Below, piece after piece: positions 8,724-17,392 of a DNA stretch of 64,000 nt. The notes beneath the pieces are model-generated. The model did no database searches and had not been told where the DNA came from. It saw only the letters and a program-made list of their open reading frames with translations. Each line of letters opens with the position of its first letter. Within the stretch, counting starts at the first letter, position 1. A program made the position numbers and the translations under genes. This DNA comes from Streptomyces abyssomicinicus (GTDB lineage: Bacteria; Actinomycetota; Actinomycetes; Streptomycetales; Streptomycetaceae), in contig NZ_BBZI01000011.1 of NCBI RefSeq assembly GCF_008974245.1, positions 259,570 through 323,569 on the forward strand. The letters are read 5' to 3'.

Positions 8724-8733
8724 TGTGATCACA
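8724..8733. promoter_or_regulatory. Perfect palindrome TGTGATCACA before glpR/sepX
   Basis: A 10-bp perfect palindrome about 95 bases before the gene. A related CTGATCACG lies about 45 bases further upstream. It sits in a distinctly AT-richer intergenic stretch (8620-8828), where a promoter is expected. It could bind a dimeric regulator; no regulator can be named. Confidence 0.35.
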
Positions 8734-8828
8734 TCGGTCGCGTAAAAGGCTCGAAATATCAGCCAGATCGTGCGACACACCGCGCGAATAGGCAGATGGC
8801 CTCACCCAAACCGCTCTACCGTGTGACT

Positions 8829-10214
8829 GTGAGCAGCAGCGGCCTCATCTACGCAGTCATTGTCGGGGCCTGGGCCGCCTACTTGGTGCCGATGTGGCTC
8901 CGTAGGCAGGACGAGCTGAACGAGGCCCGTCCGACGGAACGCTTCAGCACCGCCATCCGGCTGCTGTCCGGAAGGGCGGGGATGGAGCGCCGTTACGCCA
9001 AGGACCTCGCGCGCTCCGCCGACGAGGCGGAGCCCGCGGCCGACAGGGTGGACCCGGACGCCGTGACCGACTCGGTCGACGTCCGGGCCTTCGCCGTACC
9101 CCCGGACGATCCGCGCCCGGCCCCGCCGGAACGCCGTCGCGGTGAGGGGCCCGGGCCCCGGCGCGGGGCGGAGGGGCCGCCCGCGCGGCGTCCCGCTCCC
9201 GCCGGAGCGGCCGGAGGGTCCCCGGCCGGCGCCCCGGGGGAGCAGCCGCACCCCGGCCGCGCGGAGCGGCTGGCCCGGGCGGCCGCGGAACGGGACGCGG
9301 AGGCGGCGCGGGCGAAGGTCGCGCGGACCAAGGTGCTCGCGCGCAGACGCCGCACCACCACCCTGCTCTTCCTGGTCTTCACCGTCGGCGCGGTCGCCGC
9401 GGCGGTCGGCGGCGTCGCGTTCCTCTGGGCGCCGGCGCTGCCGGCCGTGCTGCTCAGCGTCTACATCGCCTACCTGCGGACCCAGGAACGCCGCCGCTTC
9501 GCCTACCGCATGGACCGCGGCCAGGCCGAGGAGGCGGCGCGCCGGGTGCGGGAGCGGGGCCGCGAGCGGGAGCGGGACCGGGGCCGGGAGCGCGGCGGCC
9601 GGCGCCGTCCCCGCCCCTCGGCGGATCCGGTCACCGACGGCCGGACGGAGCGGCTCGGGCGCGGGCCCGAGGCGGGCGTCGAGCGGCCCGCCGGGCGTCC
9701 GCGCGAGGCGTCGCCGGCCCTCGAGGAGCACGACCCGGGTCCGGCCACCCTCTCCTCCCTCGCCGCCGACCGGCTGGCGCTGATCGAGCAGACCGACCAC
9801 GCCGAGTGGGTCGACCAGCAGCGTGAGCCGGAGCGCGGCGCGGGCCAGGCCGACGGCTGGGAACCGGTGCCGGTGCCGCTGCCGACCTACGTCACCGCCC
9901 CGGTGGCCCCCCGCGCCACCTCCGACCTCGACCTCACCGACGACGCGTGGAGCTCCGCCCGCGCCGCCGTCGCCCCGGACGCCCACGAGCGGTCCGACGC
10001 GGCCGCCCGGACCGACGGGTCCGCGGGGGCGGCGGGGTCGGCAGGGGCCGCGGGGGCCGACGCGTCCGGGGCTGCCGAGGAGCCGCCGGCCCGTCCGGAA
10101 GGCCGTCGCCAGGCCCCGCCGGGCGCACGCCGCGGCCGGGGCCGCGGGCGGACGCCGCTCTTCGACCAGTACGCGGAGGCGGACCGCGACCGGCCGAGGG
10201 CGGCCAACGAGTAG
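8829..10214 (+). CDS. sepX: Divisome membrane protein SepX/GlpR
   Basis: A 461-residue actinobacterial protein. The N-terminal SSSGLIYAVIVGAWAAYLVP segment is a membrane helix, and a conserved cytoplasmic RRQDELNEARPTERFS follows. Two more helices lie at about residues 177-217, then a long Arg/Glu- and Ala/Gly-rich tail. SepX is needed for hyphal cross-walls and sporulation septation in Streptomyces. Its corynebacterial homologue GlpR is the membrane receptor for the MoeA-like Glp encoded just upstream. GTG 8829 matches the conserved N-terminus but has no ribosome site. A TACCGT hexamer at 8817-8822 would fit leaderless transcription. ATG 8796 and an earlier in-frame start would give unconserved extensions. 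Confidence 0.85.
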   Translation: MSSSGLIYAVIVGAWAAYLVPMWLRRQDELNEARPTERFSTAIRLLSGRAGMERRYAKDLARSADEAEPAADRVDPDAVTDSVDVRAFAVPPDDPRPAPPERRRGEGPGPRRGAEGPPARRPAPAGAAGGSPAGAPGEQPHPGRAERLARAAAERDAEAARAKVARTKVLARRRRTTTLLFLVFTVGAVAAAVGGVAFLWAPALPAVLLSVYIAYLRTQERRRFAYRMDRGQAEEAARRVRERGRERERDRGRERGGRRRPRPSADPVTDGRTERLGRGPEAGVERPAGRPREASPALEEHDPGPATLSSLAADRLALIEQTDHAEWVDQQREPERGAGQADGWEPVPVPLPTYVTAPVAPRATSDLDLTDDAWSSARAAVAPDAHERSDAAARTDGSAGAAGSAGAAGADASGAAEEPPARPEGRRQAPPGARRGRGRGRTPLFDQYAEADRDRPRAANE

Positions 10215-10251
10215 ACCGGCGTCCGGCCTGCGGGGATCGCACGGAACGGAT

Positions 10252-10281
10252 TTCCAAGCACCCGGATGGGGATGCTAGAGT
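10252..10281 (+). promoter_or_regulatory. Promoter of the tRNA-Ala gene
   Basis: TTCCAA at 10252-10257 and TAGAGT at 10276-10281 are 18 bases apart. The -10 lies 14 bases before the mature tRNA 5' end. Position and sequence suit a housekeeping-sigma promoter. Confidence 0.5.
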
Positions 10282-10295
10282 TTCTCTCGTTGCAA

Positions 10296-10369
10296 GGGCC
10301 TGTGGCGCAGTCCGGTAGCGCACCTCGTTCGCATCGAGGGGGCCAGGGGTTCGAATCCCCTCAGGTCCA
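10296..10369 (+). tRNA. tRNA-Ala (anticodon CGC)
   Basis: A 74-nt cloverleaf. Acceptor GGGCCTG/CAGGTCC, D-stem GCGC/GCGC, anticodon stem CCTCG/CGAGG around TTCGCAT, T-stem AGGGG/CCCCT with TTCGAAT. The anticodon CGC reads the alanine codon GCG. The acceptor has the G3-U70 wobble pair that defines alanine identity. CCA is not encoded. A terminator follows 10 bases later. Confidence 0.97.
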
Positions 10370-10379
10370 CTGCACAAGG

Positions 10380-10413
10380 AAGATCCCGCCGATCTCACGA
10401 TCGGCGGGATCTT
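10380..10413 (+). terminator. Terminator after tRNA-Ala
   Basis: A perfect 14-bp stem, AAGATCCCGCCGAT against ATCGGCGGGATCTT, with a 6-nt loop, then CGTCGTTT. This is a convincing intrinsic terminator. Confidence 0.85.
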
Positions 10414-10432
10414 CGTCGTTTCCGGTGTCTGT

Positions 10433-10509
10433 CCGGCTGCGCCTGGTATCGCTGTACCGGCGCAGCCGGAGCCGGGCGGCCCGCGGGGGGCCCGGGTGCC
10501 GCCCGGCTC
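10433..10509 (-). terminator. Two adjacent hairpins after the FG-GAP operon
   Basis: One stem is CCGGCTGCGCC (10433-10443) with GGCGCAGCCGG (10459-10469). The other is GAGCCGGGCGGC (10469-10480) with GCCGCCCGGCTC (10498-10509). Both lie just past the stop of the leftward FG-GAP gene and face the tRNA terminator. Confidence 0.6.
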
Positions 10510-10527
10510 CGTGGCCTACGTGGCGCG

Positions 10528-12048
10528 TCAGATGGTGGAGCGGGCGCCGGGCAGGTACTCGCCGAACCGGAACTCGGTGTACCGGCGGGTGAGGCCGACC
10601 CCGTTGCCGCTGATCGTCGACGAGCCGACGGCGAGAGGGCCGGACGCCGAGCCCTTCGCGGTCCACACCACGCCGTACGCGTTCTCGGCGGGGGCGCCCA
10701 CGACCGTCTCCGCCCGGCCGTCCTTGTTCAGGTCGGTCAGGTGGACGGACTGTCCGAACATGTCGCCCGCCTCGCCGGTGCCGGGCACGCCGCTCGTGTC
10801 CTGGGTGAAGGACTTCGCCCCGGTCGCGGTCAGTCCGGTCGCCGACCCGCGCAGCAGGGTGGTGGAGCCCGCGTAGGAGAGGGAGCCGAGGGCCTCGCCC
10901 GGGGTGCCGACCAGGACGTCGGCGTACGTGTCGCCGTCGACGTCGCCGACGCCGATCGAGGAGCCGAACAGGTCGCCGTCCTCGGCGGCGCCCGGGACCC
11001 CGGCGGTGTCCTGGTGGAAGACCTGGGGCTTCTGGTCGGGGGCGATGCCCTGCGGACCGCCGTAGAGGACCTGGATCTCGCCGCCGCGGTGGGCGGGGGT
11101 GTCCCCGAGGGTCAGCGAGGCGTCGTAGGGGATGCCGGTGACCAGGTCGCCGTACCCGTCGCCGTTCACGTCGCCGATCCGGCCGGAGAGGCCGTCGGCG
11201 AAGGGCAGTTCGGTGTAGGAGCCGTGGCGGTTCTCCAGGTGGACGGGTCCGCTCACGTCTCCGTCGGTCGGGCCCGGCAGCCAGAAGCGTTCGGCCTTCC
11301 CGTCGCCGTTCACGTCGCCCATGACGACGCCCCGGTTGGTCCCGAGGTGGTTCACGAACGCCCGGGACGCCGGGGTCCCGGAGCGGGTGAAGGGGCCGGT
11401 GTAGGTGGTGGCGCCGCAGTGGCCGGTGACGCCGAGGTCGGGGGCGCCGTCACCGGTGACGTCTCCCACCGCGAGGCCGGCGGCGAAGTAGCAGCCCTCG
11501 TCCAGACCGGTCGGGGTCGGGACGGTCGCGCCGCCCTTGAGGCCCGAGGACCCGCCCCAGACGATGGTGAGCGATCCGGTGCCCCACATGGTGCCTGCCG
11601 ACTCGCTCGGGGTGCCGACGAGCAGGTCGGCGTAGCCGTCGCGGTCGAGGTCGGCGGAGGTGACGGCCGAGCCGAAGTAGTCCCACTGCTCCGGCGTGCC
11701 CGGTATGCCGGTCGTGGCCTGCGTGATGACGACGCGCCGGGACGCGGAGACGCCGCTCGCGGAGCCGTAGAACACCACGACCGCGCCCGCCGCGTCGACG
11801 GTGCCGCTGGCGGCGCCGGGCGCGCCGACGGCCAGGTCGCGGTAGCCGTCGCCGTTGAAGTCGTCCTGCACGGCGGCGGTGTTGGCCCCGCGGTAGGGGG
11901 AGGCGGCCGCGGCCGGCGAGGCGGGGAGGACGACGGCCGGTGTGAGGGCCGCGCAGAGCGCGGCCGCGGCGGCGACGGCCGTGCGCGACGTCCGGCCGGT
12001 CCTTCGGCCGGGGGCGGGCGAGGGGTGGACGGGGCGGTGGGCCTGCAT
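10528..12048 (-). CDS. Secreted FG-GAP (integrin alpha/VCBS-like) repeat protein
   Basis: 506 residues. A twin-arginine-poor signal peptide (AVAAAAALCAALTPAVVLPASPAAAAS) covers about the first 55 residues. At least seven FG-GAP repeats then form a beta-propeller, each with a calcium loop such as DFNGDGYRDLAVGAPG, DLDRDGYADLLVGTP, DVNGDGYGDLVTGIP or DLNKDGRAETVVGAP. Such proteins act outside the cell in adhesion or ligand binding; the ligand is unknown. ATG 12048 has CAGGAG upstream. It is the second gene of a two-gene operon, 47 bases after a paralogue. One repeat (DVNGDGKAERFW) has diverged. Confidence 0.88.
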   Translation of the reverse strand: MQAHRPVHPSPAPGRRTGRTSRTAVAAAAALCAALTPAVVLPASPAAAASPYRGANTAAVQDDFNGDGYRDLAVGAPGAASGTVDAAGAVVVFYGSASGVSASRRVVITQATTGIPGTPEQWDYFGSAVTSADLDRDGYADLLVGTPSESAGTMWGTGSLTIVWGGSSGLKGGATVPTPTGLDEGCYFAAGLAVGDVTGDGAPDLGVTGHCGATTYTGPFTRSGTPASRAFVNHLGTNRGVVMGDVNGDGKAERFWLPGPTDGDVSGPVHLENRHGSYTELPFADGLSGRIGDVNGDGYGDLVTGIPYDASLTLGDTPAHRGGEIQVLYGGPQGIAPDQKPQVFHQDTAGVPGAAEDGDLFGSSIGVGDVDGDTYADVLVGTPGEALGSLSYAGSTTLLRGSATGLTATGAKSFTQDTSGVPGTGEAGDMFGQSVHLTDLNKDGRAETVVGAPAENAYGVVWTAKGSASGPLAVGSSTISGNGVGLTRRYTEFRFGEYLPGARSTI

Positions 12049-12095
12049 GGCTGCTCCTGGGGCGGGGGACGTCGGGGCGGGACGGCGCAGGAGGG

Positions 12096-13532
12096 TCACC
12101 GGCCGGTCACCACGTTCGCGAAGCGGGCGGCGCCGGCCTGACCGAGCCCCACCGCCCCGGGAGTGAGGGAGAGGGCGCCGGTCGCGGTGACCGAGGCGGC
12201 CGAGCCGCGCAGCACCCACAGGCCGCCCGTCCGGCCGTTCTCGCCCGGCGCTCCGACCAGCAGGTCCGCGTGGCCGTCCTTGTCGATGTCGCTGAGCTGG
12301 ACGGCCGTGCCGAAGGCGTCGCCCTGTTCGGCGCTGCCCGGCACGCCGGCGGTGCTCTGGAGCCAGCTGCGGGCGTGGGCGGTGTCCAGGCCGTCGGCGC
12401 TCCCGCGGACGACGGTGACGGCGCCGGCCGCGGCGTTCTCTCCGGGCGTGCCGATCACCAGGTCCGCGCGGCCGTCCTTGTCGGTGTCGCCGACGGCGAC
12501 CGAGGCGCCGAAGCGGTCGCCCTGCTCGCCCGCGCCCGGCATGCCGGCGGTGTCCTGGGTGAGGGTCAGGACGGAGCTGGGTGTGCCGTCGTACCCGGCG
12601 TCGAAGTAGACGGTGACCTGGCCGCCGAGCGCGGTCCCGGGGCTCTGCGAGGGGTCCTCGGGGTTGCCGACGACGAGGTCGGGGGAGCCGTTGCCGTTCA
12701 GGTCGCCGACGGCGGAGCTGGTGCCCGCGGGCAGGGTGGCGTGCAGCGACCCGCCGGGGGAGACGAGCCGGGTGCGGGGGTCGTCGCCGTACCCGTCGTG
12801 GCCCCAGCCGCCGTCCCCGTCGCCGCGGCCGTGGACGAGGAGACGGTCGTCGCCGGTGCCGGGCAGGTCCACGGAGGTGAGGGCGGCGATGCCGTGGCCG
12901 GGATTGAAGTCGAGGCCGGTGCCGCTGGTGCCGGACGACTCGGACAGGTCGGCCGGTGCGAACAGGACCTGCGCGTCGTTGGCGCCGACCGCGATCGACA
13001 GCTTGCCGCCGTTGACGGGGTTGAGGGAGTCGTAGGTGCCCACCGCCACGGTCCGGCCGAACGCGTCGTGCTCGGACCGCCAGGGGTCCTTGACCGTCTT
13101 GCCCTTCACCGGGCCGGACGCCGAGCCCCAGACGACGGTGACCGACCCGCCGCCCACGTCCCCGGCGACCTCCTCGTCGGGGGAGCCGACGACCAGGTCG
13201 CCGTACCCGTCGGCGTTCAGGTCGTGGACGGCCACGGCGGCGCCGAAGCGGTCCCCGGCCTCGGCGGCGCCGGGGATGCCGGGGGAGTCCTGCGTCAGCA
13301 CGGTGCGCCGCTTCGCGTCGACGCCCTGGGCGCCCCCGTACAGGATGACCACCGCACCGGCCTTGGCGCGGCCCGAGACGGTGGCGTCCGGCGCGGAGAC
13401 GACCAGGTCCCGGTAACCGTCCTTGTCGATGTCGCCCGGGACGCCGGCGGCCGCCTGGGCGCCTGTCGCGGCGAGCGGGGTGAGGCCACAGGCCAGCACC
13501 GTGGCGGACATCAGCAAGAGGCGTTTGCGCAT
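12096..13532 (-). CDS. Secreted FG-GAP repeat protein, paralogue
   Basis: 478 residues with a classic signal peptide (MRKRLLLMSATVLACGLTP, cleaved near AQA-AAG). Five clear calcium-loop FG-GAP repeats follow (DIDKDGYRDLVVSAPD, DLNADGYGDLVVGSPD, DLNGNGSPDLVVGNP, DTDKDGRADLVIGTPGE, DIDKDGHADLLVGAPGE). The middle region at about 185-255 is less regular and Gly/Asp-rich. It is the first gene of the pair, and its promoter must lie in the 245-base gap 13533-13777. ATG 13532 has a GGAG-type ribosome site. It is probably an extracellular propeller of unknown ligand. Confidence 0.88.
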   Translation of the reverse strand: MRKRLLLMSATVLACGLTPLAATGAQAAAGVPGDIDKDGYRDLVVSAPDATVSGRAKAGAVVILYGGAQGVDAKRRTVLTQDSPGIPGAAEAGDRFGAAVAVHDLNADGYGDLVVGSPDEEVAGDVGGGSVTVVWGSASGPVKGKTVKDPWRSEHDAFGRTVAVGTYDSLNPVNGGKLSIAVGANDAQVLFAPADLSESSGTSGTGLDFNPGHGIAALTSVDLPGTGDDRLLVHGRGDGDGGWGHDGYGDDPRTRLVSPGGSLHATLPAGTSSAVGDLNGNGSPDLVVGNPEDPSQSPGTALGGQVTVYFDAGYDGTPSSVLTLTQDTAGMPGAGEQGDRFGASVAVGDTDKDGRADLVIGTPGENAAAGAVTVVRGSADGLDTAHARSWLQSTAGVPGSAEQGDAFGTAVQLSDIDKDGHADLLVGAPGENGRTGGLWVLRGSAASVTATGALSLTPGAVGLGQAGAARFANVVTGR

Positions 13533-13777
13533 GAGGACTCCTCCAGGAGCACGCGTCGTGCGGGTGTGCCGGGTGAAGGGCGGCCCGTCGGTTCGTGTTC
13601 GCCGGGACGCTGATTCGCCGGGAGTTGCTTCTGTGCGCCTTCACCAAGCGGTGCCACAGAAGACACCCGAGGTGACTGGAGGGTTGTACGGACGCGGGAA
13701 CACGCGGCGGCCTTCGCCCGGGGCTCCGGCCCGCCGCCGGGGTCAGGGCCGGAGCGGGACCGGCGCCGGCGGAGAGG

Positions 13778-14254
13778 TCACAGCGGCTTGGCCATGCAGA
13801 TGCTGGAGTCGTAGGTGCGGTAGTAACCGAACTTCTCGCAGCGCTCGTACCCGGAGGAGCCGTAGAGGGTGACCGCCTCCGGCTGCTGGTCACCGGTCTC
13901 CAGGACCATCCGGACCCGCCCGGCCGCCCGCGCGTCCTCCTCCAGCATGCCGAGGATGCGCCGCGCCAGCCCCAGCCCGCGGCACTGCTCGACGACGAAC
14001 ATCCGCTTCAGCTCGGCGTCACCGTCCCGGTTGCCCTCGCCGTTCTCGTCCTGGGTGCGCCAGCCCCCGGTGGCGACGGGGCGGTCGTGCTCGTCGTAGG
14101 CGATCAGGAACAGCCCGTGCGGCGGGCGGAAGTCGTCGGGGTGCAGGACGGTGGCGTCACCGCCGTCTCCGTAACGGCGCTGGTACTCGGCCTGGACCTC
14201 GTCGTTCAGCTTCACTGCGTCGGGGTGGTCGAAGGGGACGGTGCGGATGTTCAT
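13778..14254 (-). CDS. GNAT family N-acetyltransferase
   Basis: A 158-residue single-domain acetyltransferase. The core is LFLIAYDEHDRPVATGGWRT, MFVVEQCRGLGLARRILGMLE (acetyl-CoA loop) and LETGDQQPEAVTLYGSSGYERC. The substrate is unknown. The ATG start overlaps no other gene, and exonuclease III starts 75 bases away on the other strand. A 245-base gap separates it from the FG-GAP operon. Confidence 0.88.
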   Translation of the reverse strand: MNIRTVPFDHPDAVKLNDEVQAEYQRRYGDGGDATVLHPDDFRPPHGLFLIAYDEHDRPVATGGWRTQDENGEGNRDGDAELKRMFVVEQCRGLGLARRILGMLEEDARAAGRVRMVLETGDQQPEAVTLYGSSGYERCEKFGYYRTYDSSICMAKPL

Positions 14255-14329
14255 GGCGGGGATCGTACGTCTCCACGAAGAAGGGAACAGACGGGCGGGT
14301 CCCGTCCAGTGTGCCGGTATTGTTCTCCG

Positions 14330-15133
14330 GTGCTCACCGTGACCTCCGTCAATGTCAATGGACTCCGTGCCGCCGCGAAGAAGGGCTTCGTCGAGTGGCT
14401 GGCGGAGACCTCCGCCGACGTGCTGTGCCTCCAGGAGGTGCGGGCCGAGCCCGGGCAGCTGCCGCGGGCCGCCGGGGCGCCGGAGGGGTGGCACGTCACC
14501 CACGCGCCCGCCGCCGCCAAGGGCAGGGCCGGGGTCTCGCTGTACACCCGCCGGCAGCCGGACGCGGTGCGGACCGGCTTCGGGTCGCAGGAGTTCGACG
14601 GCAGCGGGCGGTACCTGGAGGCCGACCTGCCGGGCGTCACCGTCGCCAGCCTCTACCTGCCCTCCGGGGAGGTGGGGACCGAGCGGCAGGACGAGAAGTA
14701 CCGGTTCATGGACGAGTTCCTGCCGTACCTCACGTCCCTGCGTGAGCGGGCCGCCGCCGACGGCCGTGAGGTGCTGGTCTGCGGGGACTGGAACATCGCC
14801 CACGCGGAGGCGGACCTCAGGAACTGGCGGGCCAACCGCAAGAACTCCGGCTTCCTCCCGGAGGAGCGCGCGTGGCTGTCCCGCGTCCTGTCCCCGGGCG
14901 ACGGCGGCTACGTGGACGTGGTCCGCGCCCTGCACCCGGACACGGAGGGGCCCTACTCCTGGTGGTCCTACCGGGGCCGGGCCTTCGACAACGACTCCGG
15001 ATGGCGCATCGACCTCCACGCGGCGACCGAGGGCCTCGCGGACCGGGCGGTCAAGGGCTTCGTCGAGCGGGCCGCCACCCATACCGAGCGGTGGTCCGAC
15101 CACGCGCCGGTGACCGTGGTCTACGACCTGTAG
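14330..15133 (+). CDS. xth: Exodeoxyribonuclease III (AP endonuclease)
   Basis: A 267-residue EEP-fold DNA repair enzyme that nicks abasic sites and trims 3' ends. Motifs run in order: VNVNGLRAA, LCLQEVRAE (catalytic Glu), GRYLEADLPGVTVASLYLPSG, CGDWNIAHAEADLRN (Asp/Asn), WWSYRGRAFDNDSGWRID and the terminal WSDHAPVTV (His). GTG 14330 is chosen by homology. There is no ribosome site, but TATTGT at 14319-14324 could give a leaderless mRNA. A strong hairpin follows. Confidence 0.93.
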   Translation: MLTVTSVNVNGLRAAAKKGFVEWLAETSADVLCLQEVRAEPGQLPRAAGAPEGWHVTHAPAAAKGRAGVSLYTRRQPDAVRTGFGSQEFDGSGRYLEADLPGVTVASLYLPSGEVGTERQDEKYRFMDEFLPYLTSLRERAAADGREVLVCGDWNIAHAEADLRNWRANRKNSGFLPEERAWLSRVLSPGDGGYVDVVRALHPDTEGPYSWWSYRGRAFDNDSGWRIDLHAATEGLADRAVKGFVERAATHTERWSDHAPVTVVYDL

Positions 15134-15166
15134 GCGGCTGTCGGCGGCTGCCGGCGGGCATGCGAA

Positions 15167-15190
15167 GGGCGCCCCCCGAAGGGGGCGCCC
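15167..15190. terminator. Bidirectional terminator between xth and a small gene
   Basis: A perfect 10-bp stem GGGCGCCCCC/GGGGGCGCCC closed by a CGAA tetraloop, between convergent genes. Confidence 0.8.
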
Positions 15191-15232
15191 CGGTGCAGGA
15201 TCAGGCCGCGCGCGTGTGCCGGAGGACCTGCG

Positions 15233-15424
15233 TCAGATCGTGTCGTCGTCGTAGATGTCGTCCTGCGACGACGGCGAGCGACGCGAGCGGTCGTCCTCGT
15301 GCTGCGGCGAGCGGTCACGGGACGGGGGGCGCTCGCCCGCGTCGTCCCTGCGCTGACCGGCGCGCTGGTTCGCCTCCTGCTGGAGACGCTCGGCCTTGTC
15401 CTGGAACTGGTCCTTGATGCCCAT
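15233..15424 (-). CDS. Small hydrophilic protein, 63 residues, unknown function
   Basis: It begins MGIKDQFQDKAERLQQEANQ, a short amphipathic helix. A disordered Arg/Asp/Ser-rich tail ends DDIYDDDTI. ATG 15424 has GGGAG eight bases upstream; an in-frame TTG at 15439 is less likely. Small proteins with this start are common in Streptomyces, but no function is known to me. It is monocistronic between a terminator and the SDR operon end. Confidence 0.7.
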   Translation of the reverse strand: MGIKDQFQDKAERLQQEANQRAGQRRDDAGERPPSRDRSPQHEDDRSRRSPSSQDDIYDDDTI

Positions 15425-15527
15425 GCTGTTCACTCCCAAGAGTGGTGAGGGGTTCGGGGCTCGACCAGCGTGACACGGGCGCGCACGCTACGCATTTCGA
15501 TCATCACGGACCGTCGCCACGCCCTCG

Positions 15528-16415
15528 TCACGCGCTGTGCCGGGACGTCCGTTCCTGCTCGTCGGCGGCGCCTCCGGCGCCCACCAGACCGGGCCGCACC
15601 TCGCCCAGGCGGTCGTCGAAGCGACGCACCTCCCGCGGGCCGATCGTGCCGATCAGCATCGGCAGTGCGCCGCGCACCGACTGCATGCCGCGCAGCCACC
15701 ACTGGCCGTAGATGTGCGCGGAGCGCCGCTCGATGCCGTCCACCAGCCGGTCCACGGCGGGGCCGAGCGGATAGGTCTTGTTGGTCGGCCAGGGCAGCCG
15801 CTTGCGCAGTTCCCGCATCACGTCGTCCTGGTCGGCGCCGCGCACCATGTCGGTGTCGGTCCACGACAGGTAGCCGACGCCCACGTCGACGCCCCGGTGG
15901 CCGACCTCGCCGCGCAGGCAGTGCGCGTACGCCTCGACGCCGGACTTGGAGGCGCAGTAGGCCGACATCATCGGGGCGGGGGTGAGCGCGGCCAGCGAGG
16001 CGATCTGCAGCAGGTAGCCGCGGGTCTCCAGCAGCGCGGGCAGGAACGCCCGCCCGGTGACCGCCGAGCCGATCAGGTTGACCTCGATGACCCGGCGCCA
16101 GGCGTCCGCGTCGGAACCGGCCACCGGGCCGCCGGTGGCGACGCCCGCGTTGGCGATCACGATGTCGATCCGCCCGAACCGCTCCTTGACCTCGGCGGCC
16201 ACCTGGTCCATGGCGTTCTGGTCGGTGACGTCCGCGTGCCACCAGTCGCTCTCGGCGTACAGGCGGGACGAGACCTCCTTGAGCCGCTCCGGCTCCAGAC
16301 CCACCAGCGCGATCTTCACGCCGCGCACCGACAGCTTGCGGGCCAGCAGTTCGCCGACGCCCCGCGCGGCACCGGTGACGACGGCGACCCGCCCTTCCAG
16401 GTTGACCTTGCTCAT
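15528..16415 (-). CDS. SDR family NAD(P)-dependent oxidoreductase
   Basis: A 295-residue classical short-chain dehydrogenase. TGAARGVG at 14-21 binds the nucleotide, NAG lies at 89-91, and the catalytic set is Ser140, Tyr153 and Lys157 (YCASK). It most likely interconverts an alcohol and a ketone. Its ATG overlaps the stop of the hydrolase gene as ATGA, so it is the third, translationally coupled gene of a monooxygenase-hydrolase-SDR operon. The tail after about residue 270 is unconserved and Gly/Glu-rich. Confidence 0.9.
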   Translation of the reverse strand: MSKVNLEGRVAVVTGAARGVGELLARKLSVRGVKIALVGLEPERLKEVSSRLYAESDWWHADVTDQNAMDQVAAEVKERFGRIDIVIANAGVATGGPVAGSDADAWRRVIEVNLIGSAVTGRAFLPALLETRGYLLQIASLAALTPAPMMSAYCASKSGVEAYAHCLRGEVGHRGVDVGVGYLSWTDTDMVRGADQDDVMRELRKRLPWPTNKTYPLGPAVDRLVDGIERRSAHIYGQWWLRGMQSVRGALPMLIGTIGPREVRRFDDRLGEVRPGLVGAGGAADEQERTSRHSA

Positions 16416-17392
16416 GCGGCGTTCTCCTTGGTCATGCCGGGCTCGCCGGGCTTCTCGTTCTTCCCGCCGGCCGTGGTGCCGGGGGTGAGGTGGGCGGCGG
16501 CGAGGGACGTGATGCGGTCGGTGACCACGTCCGGCGCCTCCACGGGGGTCATGTGGCCGATGCCGGGCAGTTCGGTCAGGCCCAGGCAGTCGGGCAGTTC
16601 CCCGGCGAGGTTACGGGCGTGCACCGGCGGCGTCAGCCGGTCCGCGGTGCCCACGATCACCTCGGTGGGGACGTCCAACCGCCGCACGCCCTCGCTCAGT
16701 TCGAGCGACGAGAGGACGTGGGACCAGGCCCGGCGCGTCCTGGTGGGGCAGGCGTGGATCACCCGCGCGCAGGCCTCCACCATCTGCGGTGTCGAACCCG
16801 GGCCCATGGTGCCGTACTTGACGGCCTTGCGGCTGATCCCGCTCGGGCGGCCGCCGATCGGCAGCGGGGAGCTGAGGATCTGCCCGGTGATCCAGGTGCG
16901 GACCGCGCCGCGCCCGATCGGCAGCACCGTGGACTCCGGCACCAGGGTGTGGGCGCCGGTGGAGCAGAGCAGGGCGGCCGCGGCGTGCTCGCGGAAGCCG
17001 GGGCGGCCGGCCGCCGCCATGATCGTCATGCCGCCCATGGAGTGGCCGGCGATCACCGCCTTCTCGCCGGGGGCGAGGGTGGCGGCGAGCACCGCCTCCA
17101 GGTCGTCGGCGAGCTTCCCGGTGCCGACCGGAGCGTGCAGCGGGCTGCCGCCGTGACCGCGCTGGTCGTAGGCGATGACGCGGAACCGGTCCGACAGGGC
17201 GCGTATCTGCGCCGCCCAGAAGGCGACGGAGCAGGTCCAGCCGTGCGCCAGCACCACGGCGGGCGCGTCCTGCGGGCCGTGCACCTCGACGGAGATCCCG
17301 GCACCGTCCGCGGAGACGGCGGTCAGCTCGCGGGAGGGCGGGGGCGGCTGGTAGCGGCCCAGCGTCCTGATGTGGTCCAGGGGGTTGCTCAC
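16412..17392 (-). CDS. Alpha/beta-fold hydrolase (esterase-like)
   Basis: 326 residues. The oxyanion-hole HGW lies at 50-52, the nucleophile elbow GHSMGG has Ser118, the acid is likely Asp in GTADRLTPP, and the His is in GIGHMTP. The GTG start overlaps the monooxygenase stop as GTGA. In this operon it would naturally cleave the ester or lactone made by the Baeyer-Villiger enzyme, but the substrate is inferred from context only. Confidence 0.9.
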   Translation of the reverse strand: MSNPLDHIRTLGRYQPPPPSRELTAVSADGAGISVEVHGPQDAPAVVLAHGWTCSVAFWAAQIRALSDRFRVIAYDQRGHGGSPLHAPVGTGKLADDLEAVLAATLAPGEKAVIAGHSMGGMTIMAAAGRPGFREHAAAALLCSTGAHTLVPESTVLPIGRGAVRTWITGQILSSPLPIGGRPSGISRKAVKYGTMGPGSTPQMVEACARVIHACPTRTRRAWSHVLSSLELSEGVRRLDVPTEVIVGTADRLTPPVHARNLAGELPDCLGLTELPGIGHMTPVEAPDVVTDRITSLAAAHLTPGTTAGGKNEKPGEPGMTKENAA

